DNA from: Viola odorata
Taxonomy: Eukaryota > Streptophyta > Magnoliopsida > Malpighiales > Violaceae
Length of the DNA stretch: 64,000 nucleotides
NCBI GenBank assembly: GCA_963691705.1
Contig: OY829537.1
Location: forward strand, 61,294,304 to 61,358,303
Reading direction: 5' to 3'
Shown: in pieces, positions 23,392 through 34,883 of the stretch
Layout of the letters: every line of letters begins with the position of its first letter
Numbering within the stretch: position 1 is the stretch's first letter
Translations under genes and position numbers: made by a program
Notes under the pieces: model-generated
The model's input: the letters and a program-made list of their open reading frames with translations, nothing else
Told to the model about the DNA's origin: nothing
Databases searched by the model: none

Positions 23392-24475
23392 GTCAATAGA
23401 AAAAGAGCTTATTAGAAATCAAGACATGTATACTAAGGAGAGGAGTATCATGCACCAAATAAAACAAACTGCAGAGAAGAAATAAACTCATCCCTGTGGT
23501 TGTAAAACAGAGATGTTAATCAATTGTCTTTCATGTATTTTGCAGACAACTGATTAACTTCATCTACTTATTTATTTGTCTATTTGTAAGTAAACAGAAG
23601 AGGAGTATGCATGCTTCGTATATAATGTCCCTAAAGCTTCATCTTTCCAAAATCATGACCACAATTCATGTAAGAGTACAATTAAAACTGCACAATGCAA
23701 AAAAAAGATTCAAAGGCAGCTAATAACAACAGACATGCAGATGATGGTACTTAATACTCTTACAACTGTACCAACAAACAGTTACAAGACTATTCCAAAT
23801 GAAAAGGAGAAAAAAAATTGAATTGTGCTTGAATTGAAGACCTTGATGCTTCTGCAGAGAGGTACGATTTTAAGCTGCTAAGAATACAATCTCCGATGTA
23901 CAAAAACACAAAAACCTAATCAAGTCGAAGCAAAGAATGTACTAATTGTTGGAAAAATCTGCAAAACAAAGTTAGAAACACAAAGATCGAGTCGTGTAGA
24001 AACACTGTCCTAAAGGAATTTATTTCCCCCAGGATAAAACGATCTCTTCCGATTTAAAAATCGGGAACCAGAACAGCAAGAACAATAATAACCAGGAAAA
24101 GACTCTCAATTTAGGTTTAGTGTTTTTTCTCTTGATTTGTTTCTCTTGGTTTGATAGAGTAGGTAGTATTTATAGGGAAGAAAAGAATCTACCCAATTAT
24201 GGTAGAGATTTAAGGACATTATGGGAGAGGATTATATGGCCATAGCCGTTGCACAATCAAGGCATTGGAATGAGAGGTTACAACCGGCCATTTAAGGTGA
24301 ATGATCATGTGATCATGGCATATCATGCCATTAAAGAGAATAATGCAGCCGTTTGACCATTGATGACATGATCATGAAGGATCATGACAATCATGTTGCC
24401 GTTGTCAATTAATGACAAGATTATGACAGCCTTTGTAATACCCTCTCATTTACAACACTAATATCCTTCGTTTAC

Positions 24476-25283
24476 CTCCTGAAAGTATCATGTTGGTTAT
24501 CTGATTCAAATGGAGGAGTACCATAGAGGAACTCGTAACAAAGTACACCCAAGGTCCAGTTATCTACTGCATAATCATGAGCTTTATTCTCCACCATTTC
24601 TGGTGGTGCAAGATAATCCAAAGTTCCACACATGGTGTGCCTCTTGATTGCACAGACCACCCAAAATCAGCAATCTTCAAACGACCCTACATAGACAATA
24701 ACACAAACACATTGAACGCATATACCAGAGGGCTAAATTAACACAATTCACATCAAAATTAAAAAGAAAAAGAGAAAGCCAACATCAATCCATCAATATA
24801 CCTCATCATCAAGCAACAAATTTTCAGGCTTTATATCCCTGTGAATCACATCCTTCTTGTGACAATAGGCCAACACATTTGTAAGGCTCGCAATGTACTG
24901 GAAACCCATTTTCACTTGCTCATTAATTTCCTCAAAATTGAAACAATTAAACTGAAAATTGAGGGAAAAAGAAATGAAGTGGGGCGAACCGTGGCGGACT
25001 GTCGCTTAGTGAGAAATCCGTCTTTCTTCGCCGTGAGCGTATTCAATGATGAAGAAGATGCGATCGGCGTCGTGAAACCAGTTGTAGAGGCGCAAGATGT
25101 TTAGATGGTGAAGATTGGTCTGAATCAACACCTCGCGAATGAGTTGATGGTGGATGCTGTACTTCTTCTTCAGCCTCCACCTCGCCCTCGTCGCCATCCT
25201 CCTCCTCCTGTCGTTTCTCCTTCACTTGGAGAGCTTCGCAGCTCCCGCTCCCATCCATGGCCCGATCCTCGCCCTCACTCACT
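24476..25283 (-). pseudogene. Aurora kinase (AUR3-like) pseudogene
   Basis: Aurora kinases are Ser/Thr kinases of mitosis; AUR3 types phosphorylate histone H3 at centromeres. Minus-strand pieces are: about 25190-24983 ([37 protein letters not shown], then [10 protein letters not shown] in another frame), 24897-24802 ([32 protein letters not shown]) and 24686-24476 ([15 protein letters not shown], then out of frame [39 protein letters not shown]). The HRD and DFG motifs and the intron boundaries are kept. The glycine loop and VAIK lysine are missing, two frameshifts interrupt the frame, an extra Pro codon lies in the APE motif, and the C-lobe ends at a donor (GTAAAC) with no following kinase exon seen. 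Confidence 0.88.
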
Positions 25284-25700
25284 CCTCAGACTGTTGAATT
25301 CTTCAACGGAGTCACATTTCACTTGTGCACTGTCCGAAGCCGGTGAGAGGGTTTGTTAGGTGTGGAGAGCGGAGCGAGAGAGAAGAGAGCGAGAGCGGAG
25401 CAAAGAGAGAGAGGAGAGGAAAGAATCAGCGTTTTATTTTTTAATTTATACCTAGTTTATTTGTAATTAAGAAGAAAACTAGGGGATATTTTTGTCCAAA
25501 AATGATTGAAGCCCAGCTTCCCGTGTTGCTCAGGAAGATCTTCCAATGGCTGCTCCCTCAGGGACCAGTGGCCATTCAGTGCATTTTTATTGAGGCAACC
25601 TGTAGAGCTTTTGGAAAAGCTCTATTGGAAAGGTTTACCAAACACCTTTAGGGTTGGGCAAAGCATTTTTCCCAACCAAACCTCAACCCCAAACACTACC
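25284..25700. other. Intergenic, purine-rich then MITE-like end
   Basis: There is a GAGA-rich stretch at about 25365-25425. GTTTACCAAACACC (about 25631) and CCCCAAACACTACC (25687-25700) resemble the outer end of a plant hAT-type MITE, facing the possible end at 21502. No target duplication was found. Confidence 0.35.
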
Positions 25701-25707
25701 TAAATCT

Positions 25708-27308
25708 AGGGGTGTCCACCGAAATACCATACCGAAATTACAAAAATTACCGAATTACCATACCGACCGAACGCGAGTTCGGTCGGTATTTTTTTACTTA
25801 CTTCGGTATTTCGGTATTACCGGTATGGTACGGTAAGTTTTTTTGTAGGTTCGGAAATACCTATATGATGGGCAGCATGGGCTTGGGCCCTTGGCAGGCA
25901 TGGGTTGGGCTGGGCAAACCCATCATTCTTCAATCTTCCTTACTCATCGATGATCCATCCTCAATTCCATCGATTCCATCCTCTCCTCTCCCTCACCACT
26001 CATCGACGATTCCATCCTCCGCCGCTTCCATCCTCCATCGATTCCATCCTCCATCAACGATCCATCCTTCATTGACGCTGCTGGTGTGCTTCCTGCCCTA
26101 ATTTTATATTATTCAATTTCAATACATAAACCCTAATTTCAGTAAACATTTGATGTATGGATTTATGTTCAATGTTGTTGGATGTCTAATTTTGTTGGAT
26201 GTCAAAATCTGAAAATTTTGACAGCATTGCCAAAGAATAGATTGAAGGTTTATATATGCTACTTTAAAAACCTTTGCGATTTGTGTTTTGATTGTTGGTT
26301 TTAGCTTGTTTGATTAAGTGTAATGCTTTGTTTGATATCACTAGACACTAGATGTGAAACTTTCCATCTGGTAATCACTTGTTATGCATGCTAGTAGGTT
26401 GAATTTTAATCAGCTTGTTTGATTAAGTGTAATGCTTTGCGATTTGAGTTTTGGTTGGTTTAATAGGTAATTTTCAGCCACTTTGGTCAGTGGCTAGCGG
26501 CATGGTTGTGTACTGTCTTTAAGTACTTGGTTGAATTTTAATCTGGCTGGTTTACTGTCTTTAAGTACTTGGTTGATTGTATATGTATCATTATATATAT
26601 AACATGGTTGTGTTACTCATCTGTTTCCCTCTGAATTTGTGATTTCATGTTTAGCTGACAACAATTGTCTGACTTAAGGCCTAGTTGACTTGGTTATTAT
26701 ATATTGCATGGTAATGCTACCATCTTTTTATGCTCATTTATTTTCAAAGCTATAATCTTCAGTGTTGATGGGGTTCGTTTTTTGAGTTATTGAGAATAGC
26801 CAATTTGTTATGCAAGTTTGCGTATGTGCTCTGAAGCTGCACTATTTTGAAAAAAAATCTTTCATTTGAGTAGTTTGAAAGGAAATTTGGTTAGTTGGTA
26901 CTCTTAGAACTTGCATTTTCACTGGGCCTTCATTATCTTGGTTATTCTATGTTTTCGCTGTTCAAAATGCTAAAGTAAATTGTGTCTTTTACTTCACTTT
27001 CCTGAACATGGTGGTACTGGATTTAGTTTCAACAAACTGCCAGAATGTTCTGGCCAGGCTTATGTGTCTATCTTCTTCATTCAAGTTCCTCAACTTTCTT
27101 TCAGCCATGGGAATTGAAGAAATTAATAATTAATTAATTTCGATATTTTGGTATACCGAAATACCGTACAGAATAAATTTTGATATTTCAATACGGTACC
27201 GAAATTTAGTTCGGTATGGTATGGTAATTTTTTTTGAAAATTCAGTATATCGAATACTGAAATATTTTGATAGGTATATCGATATACCGACCGATGAGCA
27301 GCCCTAAT
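25708..27308. mobile_element. hAT-like non-autonomous element, 1.6 kb
   Basis: The left end is AGGGGTGTCCACCGAAATACC and the right end, reversed, begins TTAGGGCTGCTCATCGG; both continue into GGTAT/CCGAA-rich subterminal repeats. TAAATCT flanks both sides (25701-25707 and 27309-27315), a candidate 7- to 8-bp duplication. The subterminal region at 25718-25845 is itself strongly palindromic. The interior (25880-27100) has no transposase, only a CCATC/TCCATC-rich stretch and ordinary AT-rich sequence. Confidence 0.7.
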
Positions 27309-27495
27309 TAAATCTGTCGTTGAAAACCCCTCCCGTTGAGGCAAAAGTGCAAAACTAATCAGACGCGCTTGAGTTGAACTGTTGGAACTGTTGCATGGAC
27401 CAGAACCTTACTCTTTTTTCTCAAACACCGACAAAACCCAATCACACTTAACATTTCGCCACTTTGCCTAAAATCAAAATCAACCATCGACAAAC

Positions 27496-28113
27496 ATGAA
27501 AGCTTCTCGCCAATTCAGCCATTTCTCCTTCTCCGCCGCCGCTACCGCAACAACCCTCACCTACGCTTCTCATCGTAATGAACAAACTACCCCTAAGGTA
27601 ACCATCCAAATCCCAATCCAGTCCCCTCCTCCCGAATCTCATCAACCTGATCCACACTCCCAGGCTGCCGCAGCCGCCAAGATCCAATCAGCCTACAGGG
27701 CCCACACCATCCGCTCCCTCTACAGCCAAATCTCGGCCGTCAATTACGAGGCCGACGAGCTGGAGCGGCAAATCCAGCGGCAGGAGACGGTGGATGCGAT
27801 GAGGGGCAGCGAGAAAGAGAGGGTGAGGATGAACGAGGCGCTGATGGGGCTGCTGCTGAGGCTGGACTCGGTTCCGGGGCGGGATCCGACGGTGAGGGAG
27901 GCGAGGAGGAAGGTGAGCCGTAGGATTGTGGGGCTGCAGGAGATTATGGACGCCGTATGCGGAGCGGAGACATCGGAGTGGGAATGGGATAGTATGAATT
28001 GGGAAGAGTGGGAAGAAGAGGTTTGCAGGGAGAGAGGTGGAGAAGAAATGGAGAGGTTTTGTGCTGAATATCTTGGGTTTAGATGCCTGCACAGGTTTCT
28101 GCATCACCCCTAA
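27496..28113 (+). CDS. BAG5: BAG family co-chaperone, BAG5-type, 205 aa
   Basis: BAG proteins bind the Hsp70 ATPase domain and act as nucleotide-exchange co-chaperones. Plant BAG5 is mitochondrial and joins calmodulin and Hsc70 in a signalling complex. Residues 1-27 (MKASRQFSHFSFSAAATATT) are basic/Ser/Ala-rich without acids, fitting a mitochondrial presequence. Residues 58-78 hold an IQ calmodulin-binding motif (AAAKIQSAYRAHTIRSLY). Residues about 82-155 form the BAG domain (QRQETVDAMRGSEKERVRMN, LLRLDSVPGRDP, REARRKVSRRIVGLQEIMDA). The tail has the conserved YLGFRCLHRF. The single exon and length (Arabidopsis BAG5 is about 215 aa) fit the family. The start is the first ATG of the frame, and no stop or frameshift is present. 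Confidence 0.95.
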   Translation: MKASRQFSHFSFSAAATATTLTYASHRNEQTTPKVTIQIPIQSPPPESHQPDPHSQAAAAAKIQSAYRAHTIRSLYSQISAVNYEADELERQIQRQETVDAMRGSEKERVRMNEALMGLLLRLDSVPGRDPTVREARRKVSRRIVGLQEIMDAVCGAETSEWEWDSMNWEEWEEEVCRERGGEEMERFCAEYLGFRCLHRFLHHP

Positions 28114-28874
28114 TTACACTTAATTGTTCTTCATTCCAATAATTAATTGTAATCAAAACGTTAAAAGTTGGATCGAGTGCTCTGCTCTCCTCCAACCGTA
28201 TATATATATATATATATGTAAATACTACTAGTAAATAAGATGATGTAATTTTGTTTTTTGAAAATAATAAGATGATGTAATTAGAAGAGAAACAGGTGGG
28301 TGGCGGTGTTTTTTTTGCTGTATTTTTTTTATTTTTTTATTTTTGGACTGAGTAAGTGGTGTTTTTGCTGTATTCAATTAGTATCAATTTTCTACACACA
28401 CAAAAAAATTAATCAAATTCCACACCCATAAATAAGACATTATATATTTTAAAGAAATCCATTAGTGGTGTTGTCTCGAAAGAGAAGGACTCAAATGATT
28501 ATACGTTCTCAACAACAATATAGCTAATCATTTGGATTTAGAATTTACATGCTGATGTTCACGATTTTAGTTGCCATACCAGTGATTTAGAGGAGATCCC
28601 CGAAAAATATTTAGTGCTCATTTGGGGCAATTATCTGTCATCTTTCTTTGGCTGAGTGGCCAGTATTTCCACTGTGCTCGTTTTTCAAATTATGAAGCAT
28701 GGCTTCTCTTGTTTGATACCCGATAAAGTCAAATCTTGGCTTTCGTTTCCCTTGTGATGAGCGTGAAAGGGGAGGAACCTGTCAAGTATGCACTTGGGAT
28801 CATATATTTTTGGGACTATTTTAGATGTACAATGCAATTTCCGTAGTAATACTTTATTTCAGTTGGAAAATACA
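28114..28874 (+). other. Downstream spacer of BAG5 with (TA)n microsatellite
   Basis: A pure TA run is at 28199-28218. The rest is T-rich intergenic DNA without a recognised gene or element. Confidence 0.6.
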
Positions 28875-28884
28875 GTTAGATGTT

Positions 28885-30556
28885 GGGTTAGTGCACCCAA
28901 AGGTTCCTAAATTTATCATTTTTATTTTAGTCAGTTCCTAATGGTCATTTTTATTCAATCTGGTTCCACACGTTATACACGTTAATCGCCCGAGGTCTTT
29001 GTTATCATAACGGTGACAAACGGCCGTTAAATATGAATATTTTATTATTTTTTCTGAAAAAACGACTGTACGCGGGTCTCACTTCATCAGCGTCAGACGC
29101 ATTTGGATGGAAACTACAAACAACTTTAACGTTTTGACGGATACTATCAGACCTAAAATCGTCGGCTAAAACATTTTTTTCATGATCTAATCAATATCTT
29201 ACTTAAACAGTAATTAGTAAAAATATTAAATCACTAAATTCTTTTTTTTTAAAGTAAAAAATAAAATTCGAAAAACAAATAAAAATTCAAAAATGTTTAA
29301 ATTTTTTTAGAAAAATCAAAATTTTGAAATAATTCAAAAAATAAAAAAATAATGTTCATCAAAAATAAAAATAATTTTTTTTAAATGGTGATAATGCTTT
29401 GTTTTAAAATTTTGAAAAATTAATTTAAAATTTATAAAAATACAAAATAATTATGAACTATGATTTGAAAAAAAAGAAAAAAATGTTTAATATTATTGAA
29501 CGCACCGAAGATTTTTTTTCCTTATTTTCTAAAATTACAGAAACTAATTTTTAATATTACTATCCTACAAGGCATACATTTTATTATTTTATTTTATTTT
29601 TCCTTTTTCATTTCCATTTGCTTTCCTTTTTTTCCAATTTTTTCTCTTCGCATAACAACCTACCCTTCTCTTCGCCTTCCCTTTCCTCTCTCCCACAAGC
29701 AGCTTTGCTGTGCAAATCATTGCTTGGTGGATAAGGGTGCTCAACAGAGAGATGGGTGGGCGTTAATTGAGGAAATGTCAAGGCAGCGATAGAATGGATC
29801 CGGAGATGGTCAGATTTGGGACGGAGAAGGTGATGAATTCGGCGACAATCAGATCTGTCGATGGAGATGGTAATAGATCCGGCGAAAGTTAGATCTGTTG
29901 ATGGAGAAGGTGATAGATGCGGCGACGGTCAGATTTGGCGAGGATAGCGGTGATGGAAGTGAGTAGATGGTGGAAATGACAGCGGGGATGGAGGTGGTGG
30001 CGGTGGGTGGAAGAGGGAGGAGAGTTGCGGTAGTGGTGGGTGGAGGAGGGAGGAGAGAGGCGGCGGTGTTGAATCCCATGGATGCGGCGACGTCTGATCA
30101 GGAGATGGAGGACGAGAAACAGTGATGGAGGAAGGTCGTGGTGGTGGGTGGAGGTGAAGGGTGGAGGAGGGAAGTGACAACGCCGACTTCTACTGACTGG
30201 GACACCAATTCAAAATAATTACATAAATTGTTGTTATTAGTTAATTTTAGTTAATTGGTTAGGTAGTTCATAAATTTTCAAGTTAAATTAATTAATTAGG
30301 ATAAATAAACGTTAACGCCGTTTACGGTTTTCGTCAAAACTCATCTGACGTTGACGAAGTGGGTCCCGCGCACAGTTGCTTTTTCAGAAAAAATAATAAA
30401 ATATTTGTATTTAACGACCGTTTGTCACTGTTATGATAACAAGGATCTCAAGCGACTAACGTGTATAACGTGTGAGATCAGATTGAATAAAAACTGGCGT
30501 TAGGGACTGACTAAAATGAAAATGATAAATTTAGAAACCTCCGAGTGCGCTAACCC
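28885..30556. mobile_element. Mutator-like (MULE) non-autonomous element, 1672 bp
   Basis: Long terminal inverted repeats of about 230 bp (28885-29110 and 30330-30556, roughly 80 percent identical by eye) begin GGGTTAGTGCAC and end GTGCGCTAACCC. They are flanked by GTTAGATGTT (28875-28884) and GTCAGATGTT (30557-30566), a 9- to 10-bp duplication with one mismatch. Long TIRs with a 9-bp duplication are typical of Mutator-like elements. There is no transposase. The interior contains AT-rich sequence, a GATGG/GGCGA-rich stretch (29797-30180) with imperfect repeats of about 50 bp, and antisense Pro-rich ORFs that look like low-complexity by-products. Confidence 0.85.
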
Positions 30557-30662
30557 GTCAGATGTTTGGGGTAGTATAAGTGATCAAGGGTTGGTAACTC
30601 ATATCACGGGAGAGAACTTTGCACATAGTTCCATTACTATCAAAAACATTATATTTATCCCC

Positions 30663-32955
30663 TGTTGCTACCCGATTTTTGACTTTATGTCACAACTTTA
30701 CGTATTTTTACGCTTATTACATTTTAATGACTCATCTAGGCCATTTTTTCCCGATTTTTGGTCCTAGCCTATTTTGTTTAATATTCTATGTCATTTCATG
30801 TCTTTTTAAATTTTCGTATTTTTGACTGTCTTTACGTGAACTTTTTTCGGTCCCGAGTAAATTTCCTCGGACCGTGGATCAAGCACGTTATTTCTTTAGT
30901 TGATAATTACCTACTACTTCTTTCAGTCCCGAGTAAGTTTCCTCGGATTTATTTTCATTTTCGAGCAATTTCGCTCGTACCAAAATATCTCGTTCGTATC
31001 CAAATTCATGCATTAATGCCAATTAATACATGTTTATCCAAAATCACCTCACCTTTCCTCCTAGATAGCCTTGCTGAGGACGAGTGATCATCACAAACCT
31101 CCTATCAGCAATCCTTGGCCACACAAACCCAAACTTGGCCTCCACTCCGGCCATCCTTATCATTCCACCTCCCCCGACGATTCTCGGCCACACAAACCTC
31201 AACCGACTCCAAAAGTTTCTCCTATAAATACAAACCTTCAAGCAACCAGAATAGGGGGGACCAATTCCGGCTCTAGTCCCCCCTTTTATTCAGCTCAAAC
31301 CACTCCAGGAGCAAATGAAGCAAAGTAAGTTTTCTACCTAGTTTTTTCCATAAATTCGTTTATGCCCTTAATCAACTCATAAATTGCTCAAACTTGTTTG
31401 AAATGTCTTATTTTCATGTCAATTTCATTTTCCTTCCGTCAATTCGATTGCATGTTGTCTTGGTTAATTAATTGCATAATTACCATTTAATGCATGCTTG
31501 TTTTCTTGTTAAAACTTGCCACTATTTTGGTTCGAATTTGCTTGCTATTTTCATTGCCTTGAATTGTTGTTGTGCTGCTGGTCTTATTTGGTTTGGTTTG
31601 GACGAGTTCTATTGGGTTGGAGCTTCCTTGGTCGTCGACCATGGCGCCGACGACGCAAGGAAGAAGAAGAAAAAGAGAAAATGGGTTTGTGCGGGAAAGA
31701 AAAGAGACAGGTGATGGGCTTGATTTCATCCCAAGCCCAGCTACTGTTTTGGCAAGAAATATTGGGCCCGACCTAATTATTTTTCGTATGACTTCTCGTA
31801 TGCGATAAATTGCTTGCTTTATGCCATGTTTAATTTTTCGTATGATTTCTCGTATGAAATAATTTGTTTATATGTTTGCCATGTTTATTTAATTAATTGC
31901 TTGCTTGTTAGAAATTAAATAAATGTTTGTATGCGCTTTTATTATTTATTATTGTTCGAGTTATCGCTAATACTCTCACTTTGTAGGATGAAATTCAAGT
32001 CTTCGCTCGCAATGAATTATCTTAATTTATCTCACTTGTGGTAATTAGTTGATGCTTTAATTAATTATTTCACTTGTTGTAATAATTAGTCAGATTAAAT
32101 ATTCCGACCTCCAATTTGTAATAATTAGATAATTAGATAAAAATCATATATGTTTGTTATACCTACACTATTATTGCTTGTTTGCTCGTCGATTGAGGCT
32201 CGTCAAGAAAGGTACGCTTATCTTAAACGTTTCCTTGAATGTTTTATTAGAAATGTTAAAACCGAACCGAATCGAATGCATGGCCACTTAGAATGCGTTA
32301 GAACCACCCATTCGTATGCATGACATATAGAATTGCTAAAATTAAAATCAACTCATATGTATAACATGTTTAATCACTTGTCTTTTATGCCATGAAATTA
32401 ATTGTCTTTTTGTTAAATGCTATGTATGGTGGCTTTGATCCCACACGGAATATATGTGCATTCATGAAAACGTACGATGTTAGTTTTACCATGATAGAAA
32501 CACATAGTAAATAAATAGTTATGCATGGCTCGATGATAAGGGGGGAACGTCCGCTCTAGCAAGGAGAAAAATAGTAACCCCGTGCCTCGGTCCCGAACGG
32601 AAATAACAATGTCCTGACGAAAAAATGCTAAGATGTAACGTCACCTTTGAGGGACCAAATTACATGTTCAAAATGTTTTCTCAAAGCACCTTGCTTACCG
32701 ATAACCTTTTAAGGATGTGACTCGGGTGCCTAACACCTTCCCGAGGTCATAAATACGACCTCGAACTGTTGTTCTTTGGTTTAGACCATTTATGCCTTAG
32801 TTTATTTATTTTTTATGCCATGACGATTAGGTTCCCTAAACCTAGAAAAATAGGGTGGCGACTTCATTTTTTGCATGATGTTGAGACAAGTCCAACGCTT
32901 GTCTCGCATTGTGGCCCGTCCTGAACCTGTTTCGCAAAATCGAAAAAGGCCAATT
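30663..32955 (+). repeat. Ogre/Tat-type LTR (solo or truncated), about 2.3 kb
   Basis: It begins TGTTGCTACCCGATTTTTGA, closely like the start of the Ogre-like LTR at 57528 (TGTTGATACCCGAATTTTGA, minus strand). It shares the downstream blocks GATGTGACTCGGGTGCC (about 32715) and TAGGGTGGCGACTTCATT (about 32851) with that LTR. A TATA box CCTATAAATA is at 31221-31230. The expected CGCGACA end and the tRNA-Arg primer site are not found; similarity fades near 32950. There is no gag or pol of this family next to it, so it is a solo or truncated LTR. Confidence 0.65.
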
Positions 32956-33336
32956 TTAGTTGGATTTTATGAATGCGTTAAGATTTTGCCATGCATGCTT
33001 ATTTCTTGCTGTGTGTAATAGTTGTTTTGGTTGTTTAGATCAATGGTGTAGTGATGTGATGAGAGTATAGTTTATATAGTAGTTGTCAATTGCCCTAGTT
33101 GTTGCATGTTTATACAAGTGGCTGAATTGTGTATTGTAATGTTGACATTTATGTTGTTTGTGTTGCTGATTTTGTTGCACATATGACACCGACAGTGACA
33201 TTTTTTGACATATATTTTATTTACTATTGGAGGTGATGTTTGTTTGAATCTGTTAATAGTTTGTATAAACCTAAACTTCTTCGTTTCATTCAATCCATTT
33301 TAGGACTTCAGTTATATATCATTATCATGACATTAG
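32956..33336. other. Short spacer, nothing recognised
   Basis: It lies between the fading end of the Ogre-type LTR and the inner end of the minus-strand LTR. TTG-rich and without supported features. Confidence 0.5.
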
Positions 33337-34079
33337 TGATAACTTCTCGGATCCACTTTTGAAGATGAAGCCGTGAGTTGATGGAGGATAAGATCTAGTC
33401 CCCGGTGAGAGGTTGGTGTGCTCGGATGGATATATGGATGAAATGGTTTGTAGATGATTAATGGAGATGATAACGTCGCAAGCAAGGAGATGCGGAAAGG
33501 TGCAGCGGAAATAATGGATGAAGAGGCAAGTGTATTGATGGAAAACAAGTATGGAACTTCAATACCCAACAAACCCTCCTAACTACTTGGTTAGGCAACC
33601 TTGTTACAAAGTAATGAAGGATCTCTCAATCAACGACCAACCCTTACTTGAACACAAATGAACAACCCGGTTAGAGAAGATAAAGTGCGACTCTTAAGGA
33701 ACCCTAACCCTAATTCCTAAGCTAAATGGTCCTGAAACAAATACATTCAAATCAAAGACAAGGCATAAAAGAGGCTAAGTCCTTCTATTTATAGTTATTA
33801 CAAAACAAGGCTAAAAAGCCACGTAAAATGACCTAATCACATTTCTGCCGATTCGATAATGTGATCACGTTATCCCTTGGCATGATCACGTTATCCCCCA
33901 ACCTTCACGACTCCCAGCTTCTATTTTAGGCGTGATCATGCCCAGGGCTTGGCATGATCACGCCAAGCTTTGCGTCCAAGAGTTCAAAACTCACGCCAAG
34001 GTCCTTTCGAGTGCGTTTGAGGAAGCTAGGCCACGTGGGAGGTCTTTCTTGGTCAATGTAAAAATCCACGCTCGTATCA
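33337..34079 (-). repeat. 3' LTR of a second minus-strand Ty3 element
   Basis: On the minus strand it starts TGATACGAGCGTGG and ends GTTATCA (743 bp), directly after the polypurine tract AAAGAGGGATGGGA (34080-34093). It is a diverged relative of the LTR at 5041-5979, with a TATA box CTATAAATAG at 33785-33794 and four TGATCA palindromes upstream (about 33861, 33882, 33931 and 33953). The pol C-terminal motif LDSRTNLLKEGWDD runs into it (ORF 34165 to 33926), again showing pol-LTR overlap. Confidence 0.65.
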
Positions 34080-34093
34080 TCCCATCCCTCTTT
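34080..34093 (-). other. Polypurine tract
   Basis: The minus strand AAAGAGGGATGGGA (one T interruption) sits inside codons for SRTNLLKEGW and immediately precedes the LTR start TGATACG. This is the same layout as at 2483-2496. Confidence 0.5.
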
Positions 34094-34883
34094 GAGGAGA
34101 TTCGTCCTCGAATCTAAGCCATGGATGGTGTGAAATGCCAAAATGGGAGATGGAGATTTAAGCACAAGTACGCGACTTTCTCTTGTTCGCGCTATGTTTC
34201 TTTCACGCTATTGACAAAATGGATCCGAGTAGCCATGAAGGGGAGCCCAAGTAGTGAAAGAGAAGGCGCGACCAAGATGAGAAGGAAAAGGAGTGATGGA
34301 GGTGACTCGGCCAAGATGATGAGCCAAAAGGGTGATGGAGGAGGCGCGACCAATATGCCCAATCCCAAGGAAAAAGGATCTGAATAGCTATGGGAAGGAA
34401 CCGCCGAAATGATGGAGAACTCACTGCCGAGATGCGCAAAGTGGCGTTGCAATGCAAGACAATGAAGGGCTCTCGCATAGCAGCCCATAGACAACCTATT
34501 AAGTCGTAAGTCACTCCCATTGTTCCCATCCTCCACAAGATCATAACCACTCAGATTTACCTCTAAAACATCCAATGCCGCAATAATTGGGATCACAACG
34601 TCATTAATGGGCAGAACAACAAGCATTGCCTCTCTAGATGGTACCAAATCCTCCTCAAAAGAATGCAAACCAAAAGAGCCAACACTAACCTCATCCATGT
34701 ATGGCACACTCACAATTTGCACTCTAGAGTTATGGCATATGTCAGACAAGTTCCCTCTACCCATACATGTGGTACAAAAGATGTCGCTTGCTCGTGTGGG
34801 AGGAGCGGAAGGAAGGAGGTGGACTGGAAGTGTGGATGACTTCGGCATTGCTGAAATTCTTGAATATTTCAGCCTTGGTGAGG
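34094..34883 (-). pseudogene. Decayed internal region of the minus-strand Ty3 element
   Basis: A 231-codon minus-strand frame (34887-34192) is open. Parts look protein-like (GSFGLHSFEEDLVPSREAM, VVIPIIAALDVLEVNLSGYD), but I see no protease, RT, RNase H or integrase motif. It lies between the Tyr-rich gag-like ORF and the pol C-terminus, so the catalytic core has been deleted. The C-terminal half (SPPSLLFLLILVAPSLSLL) looks like out-of-frame reading. Confidence 0.35.

Noticed and set aside
21502..25700. One 4.2-kb DNA transposon carrying the Aurora-kinase fragments
   Set aside because: The two termini resemble each other only in short blocks and no matching target duplication was found; kept only as a hypothesis in the findings.
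25712..26101. 129-codon + strand ORF
   Set aside because: It lies inside the hAT-like element across its palindromic end and a TCCATC-rich stretch; no protein family resemblance.
29849..30180. Pro-rich minus-strand ORFs inside the MULE as an extensin-like gene
   Set aside because: Generated by GGTGG/GGAGG repeats; no signal peptide and no SPPPP pattern.
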